Shown: positions 1 through 8,764, numbered from the stretch's first letter. The stretch: 64,000 nucleotides of DNA from DLKC01 sp002478885 (GCA_046329585.1 JAXLUI010000002.1:1550001-1614000), one strand, 5' to 3'. Translations and numbers: made by a program. The notes: generated from the sequence alone by a model not told the origin.

Positions 1-29
1 TAGAACAGGTTCAAACTAACAAAGACTTT

Positions 30-80
30 GGTTACCGGCTGCATTGCAAACAGCAGCTTCGTTGCGTCGCACACTTGTAC
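30..80 (-). repeat. Dispersed intergenic repeat copy 1, type A
   Basis: Core 61-80 GTTGCGTCGCACACTTGTAC (complement of the family consensus) with the TACCGGCT tail at 33-40. Upstream of modA. Confidence 0.85.
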
Positions 81-142
81 TGTAGTAAAATATTAAGCAG
101 CACGCCGTTGAATTTGAACCATATGGCATCAAAATAATCTTT

Positions 143-907
143 ATGAAAAAAAATCTGTTAACAGCAATTATCACTACCATCACATTCGCATCTTTCAGCC
201 CCGTAGATAAGGGAAAAGTAACCGTAGCAGTCGCGGCCAATATGCAATACGCCATGAATGCACTGAAAGACAAATTCGAAAATGAAACCGGCATCAAGGT
301 GGAAGTAATACTGAGCTCGTCAGGTAAACTCACACAACAGATACAGGAAGGCGCTCCATACGATGTTTTTGTGTCGGCCGACACAAAGTATCCGGCAGAA
401 CTTTACAAAAACAAAATGGCCACCGAATCTCCAAAAGTGTACGCAAAAGGGTTGCTTGTATTGTGGACTTCCAGGACGGATCTAAGACCCAAAGCTGATT
501 TAAAAATGTTGTTGTCTGCTGATGTCAAAAAAATCGCCATTGCCAACCCAAAGACTGCGCCTTATGGCGTTGCCGCCGAAGAAGCGTTAAAATATTATGG
601 CCTCTTCGACCAGGTGCAAGGCAAGCTCGTTTACGGTGAAAGCATATCCCAGGCCAACCAGTATATTACAACACTTGCCGCTGATATCGGCTTCACAGCA
701 AAATCTGTGGTGCTCTCTGATGAACTGAAAGGCAAAGGAACCTGGGTTGATATTGACAGGAAGGTTTACAGCCCCATCTCACAGGCTGCTGTAATAACAA
801 AGCACGGCGCTGAAACCAATAAGGCAGCATCAGAAAAATTTTATGCATTTCTCTATTCAAAAAGCGCAAGGGAAATTTTGAAAAAGTTTGGATACCTGGT
901 CAATTAA
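143..907 (+). CDS. modA: Molybdate ABC transporter substrate-binding protein
   Basis: Predicted periplasmic molybdate-binding protein of an ABC importer. The 254-residue product begins with a basic hydrophobic leader (MKKNLLTAIITTITFASF) without a lipobox, so it should be exported and soluble. The type-2 binding fold shows AANMQYAMNALKDKFE near residue 30, SSSGKLTQQI near 58 and PYDVFVSAD near 71, the segments that contact the oxyanion in ModA proteins. Its length is normal for the family. No permease (modB) or ATPase (modC) lies next to it here, so its partners must be encoded elsewhere or left of the window. A dispersed repeat lies just upstream (30-80) and another downstream (1100-1149). 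The family call is firm; molybdate rather than tungstate is inferred. Confidence 0.9.
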   Translation: MKKNLLTAIITTITFASFSPVDKGKVTVAVAANMQYAMNALKDKFENETGIKVEVILSSSGKLTQQIQEGAPYDVFVSADTKYPAELYKNKMATESPKVYAKGLLVLWTSRTDLRPKADLKMLLSADVKKIAIANPKTAPYGVAAEEALKYYGLFDQVQGKLVYGESISQANQYITTLAADIGFTAKSVVLSDELKGKGTWVDIDRKVYSPISQAAVITKHGAETNKAASEKFYAFLYSKSAREILKKFGYLVN

Positions 908-1099
908 AATATTACCTGTGCAGAACTATGGGGGTAGCTTTTGGGCAGGTACGCCGGAACCTTAGAATACGCATTGCAAACAAAAGCGCACGCCGCGTTT
1001 ATAAACAATGCGGGTCCGCTTTTCTTGTTAGCACAAATGTTAGCTTTAAGCAGCACTCAAAATCGCTCAATTCCCACGCTGTCCAATAAAGAACAAACC

Positions 1100-1149
1100 G
1101 TACAAGTGTGCGACGCAACAACTGCTGCCACCGGTACTCCAGCCGGTAA
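1100..1149 (+). repeat. Dispersed intergenic repeat copy 2, type A
   Basis: Perfect 20-nt core GTACAAGTGTGCGACGCAAC at 1100-1119, tail AGCCGGTA at 1141. Between convergent modA and E2 genes. Confidence 0.9.
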
Positions 1150-1182
1150 ACAAAAACAATGTTTTCTTAACTACAAGCAATA

Positions 1183-1216
1183 AAAAAGCCCCGCAATTTG
1201 CGAGGCCTGATTTTAT
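1183..1216 (-). terminator. Terminator hairpin after the E2 gene
   Basis: GCCCCGCAATTTGCGAGGC folds into a stem with one mismatch; on the minus strand it is followed by a run of six T. It lies about 85 bp past the E2 stop and may also slow convergent modA transcription. Confidence 0.6.
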
Positions 1217-1258
1217 ATTATTTCATGTCTGTAGTCTCAACTTTGCCTCCCCAAATCT

Positions 1259-1300
1259 CACGTTTCTCGTTTCACGTCTCACGTCTAACCTCTCACCTTC
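1259..1300 (+). repeat. Degenerate 7-bp tandem repeat
   Basis: Six units: CACGTTT, CTCGTTT, CACGTCT, CACGTCT, AACCTCT, CACCTTC, ending at the stop of the E2 gene. Confidence 0.6.
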
Positions 1301-1301
1301 T

Positions 1302-2645
1302 TCACCACGTTCTTTCTATATCCCAGCTTTCAAATTCTTTGGCTACAGCGGTTAAGAATGATGCGCCTATGCTGCCGTCAACAATGCGGTGATCATAACT
1401 GAGCGAAATATACATCATGTGGCGTATGCCAATTGTATCGCCCTGCTCCGTTTCAATCACCACCGGCCTTTTCTTGATGGCGCCAACAGCCATAATTGCA
1501 ACCTGCGGCTGGTTGATAATGGGCGTACCCATCAGGCTGCCAAATGTGCCAACGTTGGTGAGGGTAAAGGTGCCGCCCGTGGTATCATCCGGTCTCAATT
1601 TGTTGTTGCGTGCGCTGTCAGCTAATGTATTCACCGATTTGCTCAACCCTACAAGATTGAGATAATCCGCGTTCTTGATCACAGGAACGATCAGGTTACC
1701 GCTTGGCAACGCCGTGGCCATGCCAATATTGATATCCTTTTTTATAATAATTCGCTCGCCGTCCACCGAACTGTTGATGATCGGGTATTTTTTGATCACC
1801 CTTGTAAGGCAATCGATAAACAGCGGCGTAAAAGTGATCTTGGTATTTTCTCTTCTTTCAAATTCCTTCTTTACTTTTTCCCGCCACAACACCATGTTGG
1901 TAACATCCGCTTCGGCAAAGCTGGTCACATGCGGGCTCGTGCGTTTGCTGTCGACCATATGTTTCGCAATGAGCTTGCGCATGCGGTCCATTTCAATGAT
2001 CTCTACATTGGAGCCAGTATAAGCATCGGGTGCAGTTTCAATAACAGCGGGCACTTCCATTTTAGGCGCTGCCTTTTCCTGTGATTTTACTTCAGGCGGT
2101 GAAACAATAGCTTCCTGTTTGGCTTGAGCATTGCCTGATTTCTTATTGGCCACATATTCCAGTATATCTTTTTTGGTAACGCGGCCTTCATTTCCCGTAC
2201 CCGGAACCGCTTCCAGTTCAGTCATGCTTATGCCTTCGCTGCCTGCGATATTCAATACCAGCGGTGAGTAGAACCTCGGCCCATGGGATGCCCCGGTAAC
2301 AGCCGCGGAAGAGGGAGATGGCACGTACGGAATTTCAGCGGCAGCAGGTGCCGGTTGAGGGGCGGCAATCACCGGAGTCGGCGTTTCGGCAACGGCAGCG
2401 CCGGCAGCGGTTTCAATGGTAGCGATCACCGTTCCCACCGGCACAACATCATTCACATTAAAGAGCAGCGCCGTAATCGTCCCAGAGGCGGTCGAAGGCA
2501 CTTCGCTGTCTACCTTGTCCGTGGCTATTTCCAGCACGGTCTCATCTTCTTTTACAGTGTCGCCCGGCTTTTTGTGCCATTTTAAAATAGTGGCTTCTGT
2601 AATACTTTCACCCAGCTTGGGCATCACGAGATCAACAATGGCCAT
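1302..2645 (-). CDS. Dihydrolipoyl acyltransferase (E2) of a 2-oxoacid dehydrogenase complex
   Basis: E2 core enzyme that moves an acyl group from its lipoyl arm to CoA in a pyruvate, 2-oxoglutarate or branched-chain dehydrogenase complex in the cytoplasm. The 447-residue protein has an N-terminal lipoyl domain with the lipoylated lysine at about K44 (EIATDKVDSEV), an Ala/Pro/Glu-rich linker, a peripheral-subunit-binding domain around residues 127-168 (YSPLVLNIAGSEGIS, GNEGRVTKKDILEYV), a second linker, and a catalytic domain ending in SYDHRIVDG with the active-site H419 and D423. There is only one lipoyl domain. E1 and E3 genes are not adjacent, so which 2-oxoacid it serves cannot be settled; branched-chain or 2-oxoglutarate type fits as well as pyruvate. 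A terminator-like hairpin follows at 1183-1216. Confidence 0.9.
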   Translation of the reverse strand: MAIVDLVMPKLGESITEATILKWHKKPGDTVKEDETVLEIATDKVDSEVPSTASGTITALLFNVNDVVPVGTVIATIETAAGAAVAETPTPVIAAPQPAPAAAEIPYVPSPSSAAVTGASHGPRFYSPLVLNIAGSEGISMTELEAVPGTGNEGRVTKKDILEYVANKKSGNAQAKQEAIVSPPEVKSQEKAAPKMEVPAVIETAPDAYTGSNVEIIEMDRMRKLIAKHMVDSKRTSPHVTSFAEADVTNMVLWREKVKKEFERRENTKITFTPLFIDCLTRVIKKYPIINSSVDGERIIIKKDINIGMATALPSGNLIVPVIKNADYLNLVGLSKSVNTLADSARNNKLRPDDTTGGTFTLTNVGTFGSLMGTPIINQPQVAIMAVGAIKKRPVVIETEQGDTIGIRHMMYISLSYDHRIVDGSIGASFLTAVAKEFESWDIERTW

Positions 2646-2705
2646 ACGTATTTTTTTGATTTCATTTCCTGCGGCAAAGAGCAGGAATCTTTGTTTTCAA
2701 TTTTA

Positions 2706-2758
2706 TGAACCCGGCTTTCTTCACATTATCAGCACCGGTTGCGTCGCACAGCGTGTAC
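2706..2758 (-). repeat. Dispersed intergenic repeat copy 3, type A
   Basis: Core GTTGCGTCGCACAGCGTGTAC at 2738-2758 has one inserted base; tail GAACCCGGCT at 2707. Between E2 and cinA. Confidence 0.8.
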
Positions 2759-2807
2759 TGCACAGCCAATGGCAGCAATCGATCGCGCCAAAGGTAATAA
2801 ATCAAAA

Positions 2808-4067
2808 CTAACTGTTGTTAAGAATGAACATGCGCAAAAGGTTAAGTGCATTTACCGACGTTAATTCAATATTACGCTTTCGGTTAAACCGGAAATGGAG
2901 CTTTTTAACCTCTGTCTTATCTTTATTGCCAACGGCGATCCATACGGTACCAACCGGCTTCTCCGCAGTTCCGCCACCCGGCCCCATGATCCCTGAAACA
3001 GCAACAGCATAATCTGTTTTCATCAGCGCCAAAATGCCTTTGCACATTTCAGTCACGGTTTCTTCACTCACTGCGCCGATGGTTGTCAATGTTTCTTCGT
3101 TAACATGAAGAACAGTTATCTTAATACTGTTATCATAGCTTACCACGCTGCCACGAAAATAGTCTGAAGAGCCGGCAACGGATGTTATTAAATGTGCGAT
3201 GTAGCCACCGGTGCAGCTTTCCGCTGTTGACATGGTTTTACCGCTTTCTTTTAAAACTTTACCCACCACTTCATGCATCGGCAGGTCGGCATCGATCACC
3301 AGGAAGTCTTTTACCAACTCTTTCAAAACGGCGAATTGTTTGTCCAATTCAGTTTCCACCAGGGCTTCTTCACCTGAAGCAGTCAACCGCAATCGCACCA
3401 TACCGAAATTAGGCAGGTAAGCCAGTTTTACAAAAGCAGGTAATGCCTCTTCCCATTGCTGTATCATCTCTGCCAGCACCGATTCGCCAATGCCAGCCGT
3501 AAGCAACGTTCTGTGCCCGATATGCGGCGCATTAAATGTTGTTTTGATTAAAGGAAGCACATGGTCTTTCATTAAACCCTGCATTTCGTGCGGCACACCA
3601 GGCAGGCTTACGAATATTTTCCCGTCTTTTTCAAACAGCATCCCGGGGGCTGTGCCCCGTTCGTTTTTTAATACCTTGCACACATCGGGCACCTCGGCCT
3701 GTTTCCTGTTTCGCTCCAGCAATGCGCCCGGCCTTTTGAACACCTGCTCGAACAGGTAAATAACATGATCCAGCGTAGGCTGGTGCACTACCATTTTGCC
3801 ACCGAAATATTCGCAGAGCACCGGCTTGGTAATATCATCAGCAGTCGGGCCGAGTCCGCCGGTAATAAGCACAATGTCTGATCGCTTTCCTTCTTCTTCC
3901 AATGCCAGCAATATGTCTTCCCGCACATCGCCCACCGCTACCCGGTGTTGCAGCCACACACCCGCGCTGTTCAGCTCCTGGGCCATCCACGCGCTGTTGG
4001 TATCTACCACCTGGCCAATCAACAGTTCATCCCCGATCGTTATAATTGACGCTGTTATTCTTTTCAT
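2808..4067 (-). CDS. cinA: CinA family nicotinamide-nucleotide amidase
   Basis: CinA-type protein joining an N-terminal molybdopterin-binding-like (MoCF) domain to a C-terminal NMN amidohydrolase domain, which recycles pyridine nucleotides by deamidating NMN. The N-terminal half shows TIGDELLIGQVVDTNSAWMA and TGGLGPTADDITKPVL. The C-terminal domain shows STAESCTGGYIAHLIT followed by VVSYDN and VSGIMGPGGGTAEKPVGTVW. I start it at the ATG at 4067 (MKRITASIITIGDEL); the open frame runs 18 codons further but that part reads through a low-complexity intergenic stretch. It is divergent from dacB, with a 12-bp inverted repeat in the shared promoter region. About 419 residues, the normal two-domain length. 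Confidence 0.92.
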   Translation of the reverse strand: MKRITASIITIGDELLIGQVVDTNSAWMAQELNSAGVWLQHRVAVGDVREDILLALEEEGKRSDIVLITGGLGPTADDITKPVLCEYFGGKMVVHQPTLDHVIYLFEQVFKRPGALLERNRKQAEVPDVCKVLKNERGTAPGMLFEKDGKIFVSLPGVPHEMQGLMKDHVLPLIKTTFNAPHIGHRTLLTAGIGESVLAEMIQQWEEALPAFVKLAYLPNFGMVRLRLTASGEEALVETELDKQFAVLKELVKDFLVIDADLPMHEVVGKVLKESGKTMSTAESCTGGYIAHLITSVAGSSDYFRGSVVSYDNSIKITVLHVNEETLTTIGAVSEETVTEMCKGILALMKTDYAVAVSGIMGPGGGTAEKPVGTVWIAVGNKDKTEVKKLHFRFNRKRNIELTSVNALNLLRMFILNNS

Positions 4068-4079
4068 AGTTCCTCTAAT

Positions 4080-4177
4080 GTTTACGGGTTCACAAGTTCG
4101 CCTGTTTACAAGTTGAGTCAAAAGTTGCCGCTCGTTTTTTATAACCTGCTAACCCCTGAACTCCCGAACCCGTAAAC
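4080..4177. repeat. 12-bp inverted repeat in the cinA-dacB promoter region
   Basis: GTTTACGGGTTC at 4080-4091 and its exact reverse complement GAACCCGTAAAC at 4166-4177, with related partial copies (TTCACAAGTTC, GTTTACAAGTT, GAACTCCCGAAC) between them. Confidence 0.7.
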
Positions 4178-4202
4178 TCTTTTATCTTGCGCAAGGTAAA
4201 CG

Positions 4203-5615
4203 ATGATTATGAAAAGAAATATTTTGATACTGTTTTCAGTATTGGCTTATATACCCGCTGTAGCACAAAGCATACAGCAGCGCATCGATAAAGCCATGCA
4301 ACTACTGCTGAAAGATGAACAAATGAAACATGCCAGCGTAAGTCTGAATGTTGTGGAAACAGCAACAGGAAAAACTGTTTATGCATTCAACGAACAAACA
4401 GGTCTTGCGGCAGCCAGCACACAAAAAATATTTACCAGCATAGCCTCGTTTGATGTGCTGGGCAAAGACTACCGCTTTAAAACAGCAGTGAGCTACGATG
4501 GCAGCATACAAGCAAACGTTCTTAACGGCAACATCTACATCACAGGCTATGGCGACCCAACATTAGGCAGTGACCGGTTCAATAATGGCAACGCGTTCAT
4601 TGATCAACTGGTCGCGGCATTAAGAGCAAAAGGCATCAGCAGCATTAACGGAAGCATTTACGCAGATGCATCGAAGTTTGAAAACAATCCGGTACCCGAT
4701 GGATGGATCTGGCAGGACATTGGTAATTATTACGGTGCAGGTTGCTGGGCCATTAACTGGAACGAGAACGCCTACGGCGTGCAATTGAAATCAGGAAAAA
4801 ATATTGGCGATACAGTTGAGGTTACGGCCTTTTTCCCTCCCCAGGAAATGATGAGCTACAACAATGAGCTGACATCTGCTGCAGCGGGCAGCGGCGACAA
4901 TGCGTATGTCTATACTTCGCCTTATTCACAGGTTGCAATGATCAATGGCACTATACCCGTAAATGAGCGCAAATTCAATATCCGCGGCGCGGTGACAGAT
5001 GGGCCGGCGTATTTACTCAAGTCCATCGCTATCGGTCTTGACAAAAATGGAATTAAACATACCGGCGATTTCAAAACATCGTTTGATGCCTTGCTGTATG
5101 AAAAACCGCTAAGCTATAAAGCCACTAATTTATTTACTTACTACTCCCCCACCCTGGACTCGGTCACTTACTGGTTCCTGCAGAAAAGCATTAACCTTTA
5201 CGGAGAAGCGCTTATGAAAACAATGGCCTATGAGCAAACGGGCCTTGGGTCAACACAAAACGGGTTGAAAATACTAAACGATTTCTGGAGCAGCAAAGGC
5301 ATCGACCCGTATTCGCTGAACATTATGGATGGCAGCGGACTCTCTCCGCAAAACCGCGTCACCACGAACGCATTGGTAACAGCACTGCAATACGCAAAAG
5401 GCCAGCCCTGGTATAATTCATTTTACAATGCATTGCCCACTTACAATGGAATGAAAATGAAAAGCGGCACTATCGGCGGCGCAAGAGGATTCACCGGTTA
5501 TCACACTGCCAAAAGTGGAAGCACTTATACATTTGCCATCATCATCAACAACTATGATGATAGCAAAGGAAGCATTACTTCAAAAATGTTTATGCTGCTT
5601 GATGAGTTGAAGTAA
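4203..5615 (+). CDS. dacB: D-alanyl-D-alanine carboxypeptidase/endopeptidase (PBP4, peptidase S13)
   Basis: Low-molecular-weight penicillin-binding protein that trims or cleaves peptidoglycan cross-links in the periplasm. The 470-residue product has a signal peptide (MKRNILILFSVLAYIPAVAQ) and the three serine-peptidase motifs: SxxK as STQK (S72, K75), SxN as SIN in FLQKSINLYGEAL, and KSGT in MKMKSGTIGGARGF near the C-terminus. DGSGLSPQNRVT, typical of S13 enzymes, lies between the last two. The insert between motifs 1 and 2 has the usual S13 length. An in-frame ATG six bases later (4209) would give a cleaner signal peptide and is an equally good start. Divergent from cinA. Confidence 0.93.
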   Translation: MIMKRNILILFSVLAYIPAVAQSIQQRIDKAMQLLLKDEQMKHASVSLNVVETATGKTVYAFNEQTGLAAASTQKIFTSIASFDVLGKDYRFKTAVSYDGSIQANVLNGNIYITGYGDPTLGSDRFNNGNAFIDQLVAALRAKGISSINGSIYADASKFENNPVPDGWIWQDIGNYYGAGCWAINWNENAYGVQLKSGKNIGDTVEVTAFFPPQEMMSYNNELTSAAAGSGDNAYVYTSPYSQVAMINGTIPVNERKFNIRGAVTDGPAYLLKSIAIGLDKNGIKHTGDFKTSFDALLYEKPLSYKATNLFTYYSPTLDSVTYWFLQKSINLYGEALMKTMAYEQTGLGSTQNGLKILNDFWSSKGIDPYSLNIMDGSGLSPQNRVTTNALVTALQYAKGQPWYNSFYNALPTYNGMKMKSGTIGGARGFTGYHTAKSGSTYTFAIIINNYDDSKGSITSKMFMLLDELK

Positions 5616-5639
5616 TAAATGGTCAATACTGATTTGAAC

Positions 5640-5700
5640 GTGCAAGGGTGCGACGCAACAGGCGATGATAGCAGTGCCGGAGCCGGGTACAAAAAATCAG
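5640..5700 (+). repeat. Dispersed intergenic repeat copy 4, type A
   Basis: Core GTGCAAGGGTGCGACGCAAC, then GGCGATG, then GAGCCGGGTACAAAAAA. Between convergent dacB and thioesterase genes; its end touches the thioesterase stop. Confidence 0.85.
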
Positions 5701-6107
5701 GCAAAGAACGGCTGCAGTTTTTCCCGCATCGATTGCGGCATTACCGTTTTGCTTCTTGTTGCCGCATCGAGAAAATACAACACAACGCGGCCCGCACACA
5801 AAAGCTTTCCATGTTCATTGTAAACATCCTGGAAAAATTCTATCCGGTGCTGATCGGGCAATTCACGTAACAAAGTTTTTACCGTAAGCAGGTCATCATA
5901 AGTTGCAGGCCGCAGGTAGCGCACATGCATTTCAACCACAGGCATAATAACGCCCGAGGCCTCCATGTCTTTGTATGTATAACCAAGTTGCCTGATCGCC
6001 TCTACCCTTCCGACTTCAAAATATTGCGCGTAATTGCCATAATACACTACGTTCATCTGGTCGGTCTCTGCATAACGTACACGCATTTGGGTTACAGACT
6101 CGTACAT
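5697..6107 (-). CDS. YbgC-like acyl-CoA thioesterase (hotdog fold)
   Basis: Small single-domain thioesterase of the 4-hydroxybenzoyl-CoA/YbgC hotdog family, expected to hydrolyse acyl-CoA thioesters in the cytoplasm. The 136-residue product shows the family signature RYAETDQMNVVYYGNYAQYF followed by EVGRVEAIRQLGY; the aspartate of the TDQMN segment is the usual catalytic residue. The central strand segment VEMHVRYLRPATYDDLL fits the fold. I start it at the ATG at 6107 (MYESVTQMRVRY). The open frame continues about 30 codons upstream, but that part translates dispersed repeat copy 5 and is not protein. Convergent with dacB, divergent from the amidohydrolase. The true substrate is unknown. Confidence 0.87.
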   Translation of the reverse strand: MYESVTQMRVRYAETDQMNVVYYGNYAQYFEVGRVEAIRQLGYTYKDMEASGVIMPVVEMHVRYLRPATYDDLLTVKTLLRELPDQHRIEFFQDVYNEHGKLLCAGRVVLYFLDAATRSKTVMPQSMREKLQPFFA

Positions 6108-6155
6108 GATTTTTTTTGGCAATATACATTCATCAAAGGATTGGGAAATCATTTT

Positions 6156-6205
6156 GTTCCCGGCATGAGTGCAAATGGCAGCATGGTTGCGTCGCACACT
6201 TGTAC
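6156..6205 (-). repeat. Dispersed intergenic repeat copy 5, type A
   Basis: Core GTTGCGTCGCACACTTGTAC at 6186-6205, tail TTCCCGGCAT. In the divergent thioesterase-amidohydrolase gap, and the source of false N-terminal extensions of both frames. Confidence 0.88.
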
Positions 6206-6321
6206 GCCATACCGCTGCGCAGTTAAAAGGTCAAGGCATCGATAAAAAATCAACCCAGGTAAAAATATCATTAACCGATGATACAACATCTTTACTATCT
6301 TCATCAAAACCACAGAACGTT

Positions 6322-7608
6322 ATGAAAAAAATGATTGCTGTATTCGCTACGATTATTCCTTGTCTGTTGTTCGCGCAAAAAACCATTCTTCATTGTGGCA
6401 AACTGGTTGATCCGCAAAATCTGAAAGTGCTTACAGAAATGTCTGTGGTGGTGGAAGGCAATAAAATAACCGATGTGCAAAACGGTTATACCAGTGGCGC
6501 TGCAGGCGATAAAATCATTGAATTGAAAGATAAAACGGTAATGCCCGGGCTTATCGATTGTCATGTACACATGACCATGCAGCAAAGCCCTTCTGCTTTC
6601 ACCGATAAATTTAAAATGAACCCGGCTGACTATGCATACCAGTCTATCTCCTACGCACGCAGCACGCTGATGGCAGGTTTCACTACCGTTAGAGATGTGG
6701 GCGTTGTGGGTGGAAGCACCGTAAATATTTCTATGCGCAATGCCATAAATAAGGGATTGATCATTGGTCCGCGCATGTACACTGCCGGCAAGATCATTTC
6801 ATCCACCGGCGGGCATGGCGATGTAACCAACGGCTTAAGAGAAGACCTGCTTGGCGACCCCGGCATTGATGATGGCATTGCCAACGGCGTCGATGCCTGC
6901 GTAAAAGCAATAAGACAGCGCTACAAGGAAGGAAGCGACCTCATTAAAATTACAGCATCGGGCGGTGTGTTGAGTATGGAGAAAGACGGCACCGGCGCAC
7001 AGTACAGCGAAGAAGAAATAAAAGCCATGGTTCAAACTGCGAAAGACTATGGAATGAAAGTGGCCGCACACGCACATGGTGCTGAAGCCATAAAACGGGC
7101 CGTGCGTGCAGGGGTAACTTCTATTGAACACGGCACGTTTCTCGACGATGAAGGCATAGCTTTGATGAAGCAAAACGGCACATGGCTCGTGCCCACCATC
7201 ATAGCCGGTAAATCGACTGCCGACTCTGCAAAAAAACCCGGTTATTTTCCTGAGGTGATCGCTGCCAAAGCCATCGCCATCGGTCCCAAAATACAATCAA
7301 CTTTTGGCAAGGCTTACAAGGCTGGCGTAAAGATCGCCTTCGGGACCGATGCAGGCGTTTACCCTCATGGCAAAAACTGGATAGAGTTTATTTACATGAC
7401 CGAAGCCGGCATGCCGCCGCTCGAAGCCATAAAAGCAGCTACAGTGAGCGCAGCAGAACTGATCGGCATAACAGATAAGGTTGGAACCATTGAGAAAAAC
7501 AAACTCGCCGACATTATCGCAGTAGATGGCGACCCGTCGACCGATATTCAATCTATGGGCAAAGTAAAATTCGTGATGAAGGACGGCGTGGTATACAAGA
7601 ATGACTAA
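6322..7608 (+). CDS. Secreted metal-dependent amidohydrolase (imidazolonepropionase/prolidase-like)
   Basis: Exported member of the amidohydrolase superfamily with a TIM-barrel binuclear metal site. The 428-residue product has a signal peptide (MKKMIAVFATIIPCLLFAQ). Metal ligands are visible in order: HVH in GLIDCHVHMTM, a likely carboxylated lysine in DLIKITASGG, histidines in AAHAHG and SIEHGTF, and the catalytic aspartate in AFGTDAGVYPHG. The C-terminal GTIEKNKLADIIAVDGDP is typical of the family. Related enzymes act on Xaa-Pro dipeptides or other cyclic amides; the substrate cannot be read from sequence. The open frame runs 51 codons upstream through repeat copy 5, so the ATG at 6322 is chosen. 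Followed by a strong bidirectional terminator shared with the convergent lipoprotein gene. Confidence 0.88.
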   Translation: MKKMIAVFATIIPCLLFAQKTILHCGKLVDPQNLKVLTEMSVVVEGNKITDVQNGYTSGAAGDKIIELKDKTVMPGLIDCHVHMTMQQSPSAFTDKFKMNPADYAYQSISYARSTLMAGFTTVRDVGVVGGSTVNISMRNAINKGLIIGPRMYTAGKIISSTGGHGDVTNGLREDLLGDPGIDDGIANGVDACVKAIRQRYKEGSDLIKITASGGVLSMEKDGTGAQYSEEEIKAMVQTAKDYGMKVAAHAHGAEAIKRAVRAGVTSIEHGTFLDDEGIALMKQNGTWLVPTIIAGKSTADSAKKPGYFPEVIAAKAIAIGPKIQSTFGKAYKAGVKIAFGTDAGVYPHGKNWIEFIYMTEAGMPPLEAIKAATVSAAELIGITDKVGTIEKNKLADIIAVDGDPSTDIQSMGKVKFVMKDGVVYKND

Positions 7609-7644
7609 GTTTCCCGTGTATAAAAAGCCGCTGTGCTTGTTGCA

Positions 7645-7699
7645 GCACAAGTGTGCGACGCAACAAAAGCTTAACCCGGGCGATGCTGCCTGGCCCAAC
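7645..7699 (+). repeat. Dispersed intergenic repeat copy 6, type A
   Basis: Core GCACAAGTGTGCGACGCAAC at 7645-7664, followed by AACCCGGGCGATGC. Adjoins the bidirectional terminator. Confidence 0.85.
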
Positions 7700-7733
7700 A
7701 AAAAAGCACGTTCGTTTGAACGTGCTTTTTTTA
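7699..7733. terminator. Bidirectional terminator
   Basis: AAAAAGCACGTTC, loop GTTT, GAACGTGCTTTTTT: a perfect stem with A and T runs on both sides, between the convergent amidohydrolase and GIN-domain genes. Confidence 0.9.
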
Positions 7734-7746
7734 TACACAAAATTCA

Positions 7747-8469
7747 TTAATCAACTTTCTTGATCTTGCCGCTTCCGGCGATGTTTTGCTTCACCGAGGC
7801 GTTGCCATGATAATTCACATCGCCACTGCCCGCAATATCGATATTAAGATTGCTTTCGGCATACACATCAGCATTGCCGCTACCCGCAATATGGATATCC
7901 ACATCCTCACTCTTAAGATCTGCCGCGTGGTAGTTACCCATGCCGGCGATCTCGATTTTTGATTCCCTTGTTTCGCCGCTTAATTTAATGCTGCCTGTTC
8001 CTGCAATATGCGATTCCACCTCCGGCGCATTTACCGCGAGGTCAACATCGCCACTGCCGGCAATACTTATCTTCAGGTGGTCACTGCCGGCAAACTTGCC
8101 GATGCCCCTGATGTTTCCGCTGCCGGCAATATCGAGCAGTTCTAACCTGTCTGTGGTTACTGTGACTTTAATCTTGTCATCACTGCTTAACCTGTAATGT
8201 TCTTTGGTATGAATCTCCAATGCGCCGCCTTTCGCCTCGGTGATGATATAGGGAAGCAGGTTTTCATCAGCCTCAACAACCACGCCTGCCGGCGAACCCT
8301 GTACAATATCGATATCAAAACTGCCGGCAGATTTAATTTTATCTGTATTGGAAACTGTTCGCGCTTCTTTCTTCAATGTGCCGTTGCCATGAACGGTTTT
8401 GTCGAGTATAAGGTCACAGGAAGAAAATAATATTGCCAGGAAGCATACAGGCAGGAAAATTTTTCTCAT
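7747..8469 (-). CDS. GIN-domain (DUF2807) lipoprotein
   Basis: Predicted lipoprotein with a head GIN domain (DUF2807), a right-handed beta-helix-like fold common in Bacteroidota envelopes, of unknown role. The 240-residue product starts MRKIFLPVCFLAILFSSCD, with a lipobox ending at the cysteine of SSC. The body carries at least six copies of an IAG(S/T/M)G turn motif spaced about 20 residues (DIAGSGNI, SIAGSGDV, HIAGTGSI, EIAGMGNY, HIAGSGNA, DIAGSGDV, NIAGSGKI), one per helix coil. I start at 8469 because the open frame upstream has no leader. Convergent with the amidohydrolase, with which it shares the terminator at 7699-7733. Surface or outer-membrane anchoring is inferred. Confidence 0.85.
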   Translation of the reverse strand: MRKIFLPVCFLAILFSSCDLILDKTVHGNGTLKKEARTVSNTDKIKSAGSFDIDIVQGSPAGVVVEADENLLPYIITEAKGGALEIHTKEHYRLSSDDKIKVTVTTDRLELLDIAGSGNIRGIGKFAGSDHLKISIAGSGDVDLAVNAPEVESHIAGTGSIKLSGETRESKIEIAGMGNYHAADLKSEDVDIHIAGSGNADVYAESNLNIDIAGSGDVNYHGNASVKQNIAGSGKIKKVD

Positions 8470-8622
8470 GAAGGTTTGTTTTAATCGGGTGTAAGTTAAA
8501 AAATCTTTATCCACGGGGCGGTGCCAAGTTCTACAAGCGGAAAAAAATCCGTTTAACCGCAATTTTAAATTCAATTACCTTCGCAGCAATTTTAAAACAG
8601 GCCTTAAATGAATTAATTTTTG

Positions 8623-8672
8623 GGGCCGGGCAATAGGAATACAGCTGGGCAACTGTTGCGTCGCACACTTCA
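8623..8672 (-). repeat. Dispersed intergenic repeat copy 7, type A
   Basis: Core GTTGCGTCGCACACTT at 8655-8670, tail GGGGCCGGGC at 8622. Upstream of guaA. Confidence 0.82.
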
Positions 8673-8764
8673 GCTGCAACAATTTTGATCACCTGTTCTG
8701 TTACGGAAAAAGATCCCGGGTGCGATGGTAATTACCGGGTGAGCAAGCTACATTCACACATACT

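Noticed and set aside
1100..1149. Dispersed repeat as an intrinsic terminator
   Set aside because: The core and tail do not form a GC-rich stem followed by a T-run, and separate true terminators lie beside several copies (7699-7733, 18238-18270, 63187-63221).
941..1183. 80-codon open frame after modA
   Set aside because: It translates dispersed repeat copy 2 and flanking spacer; no protein-like composition.
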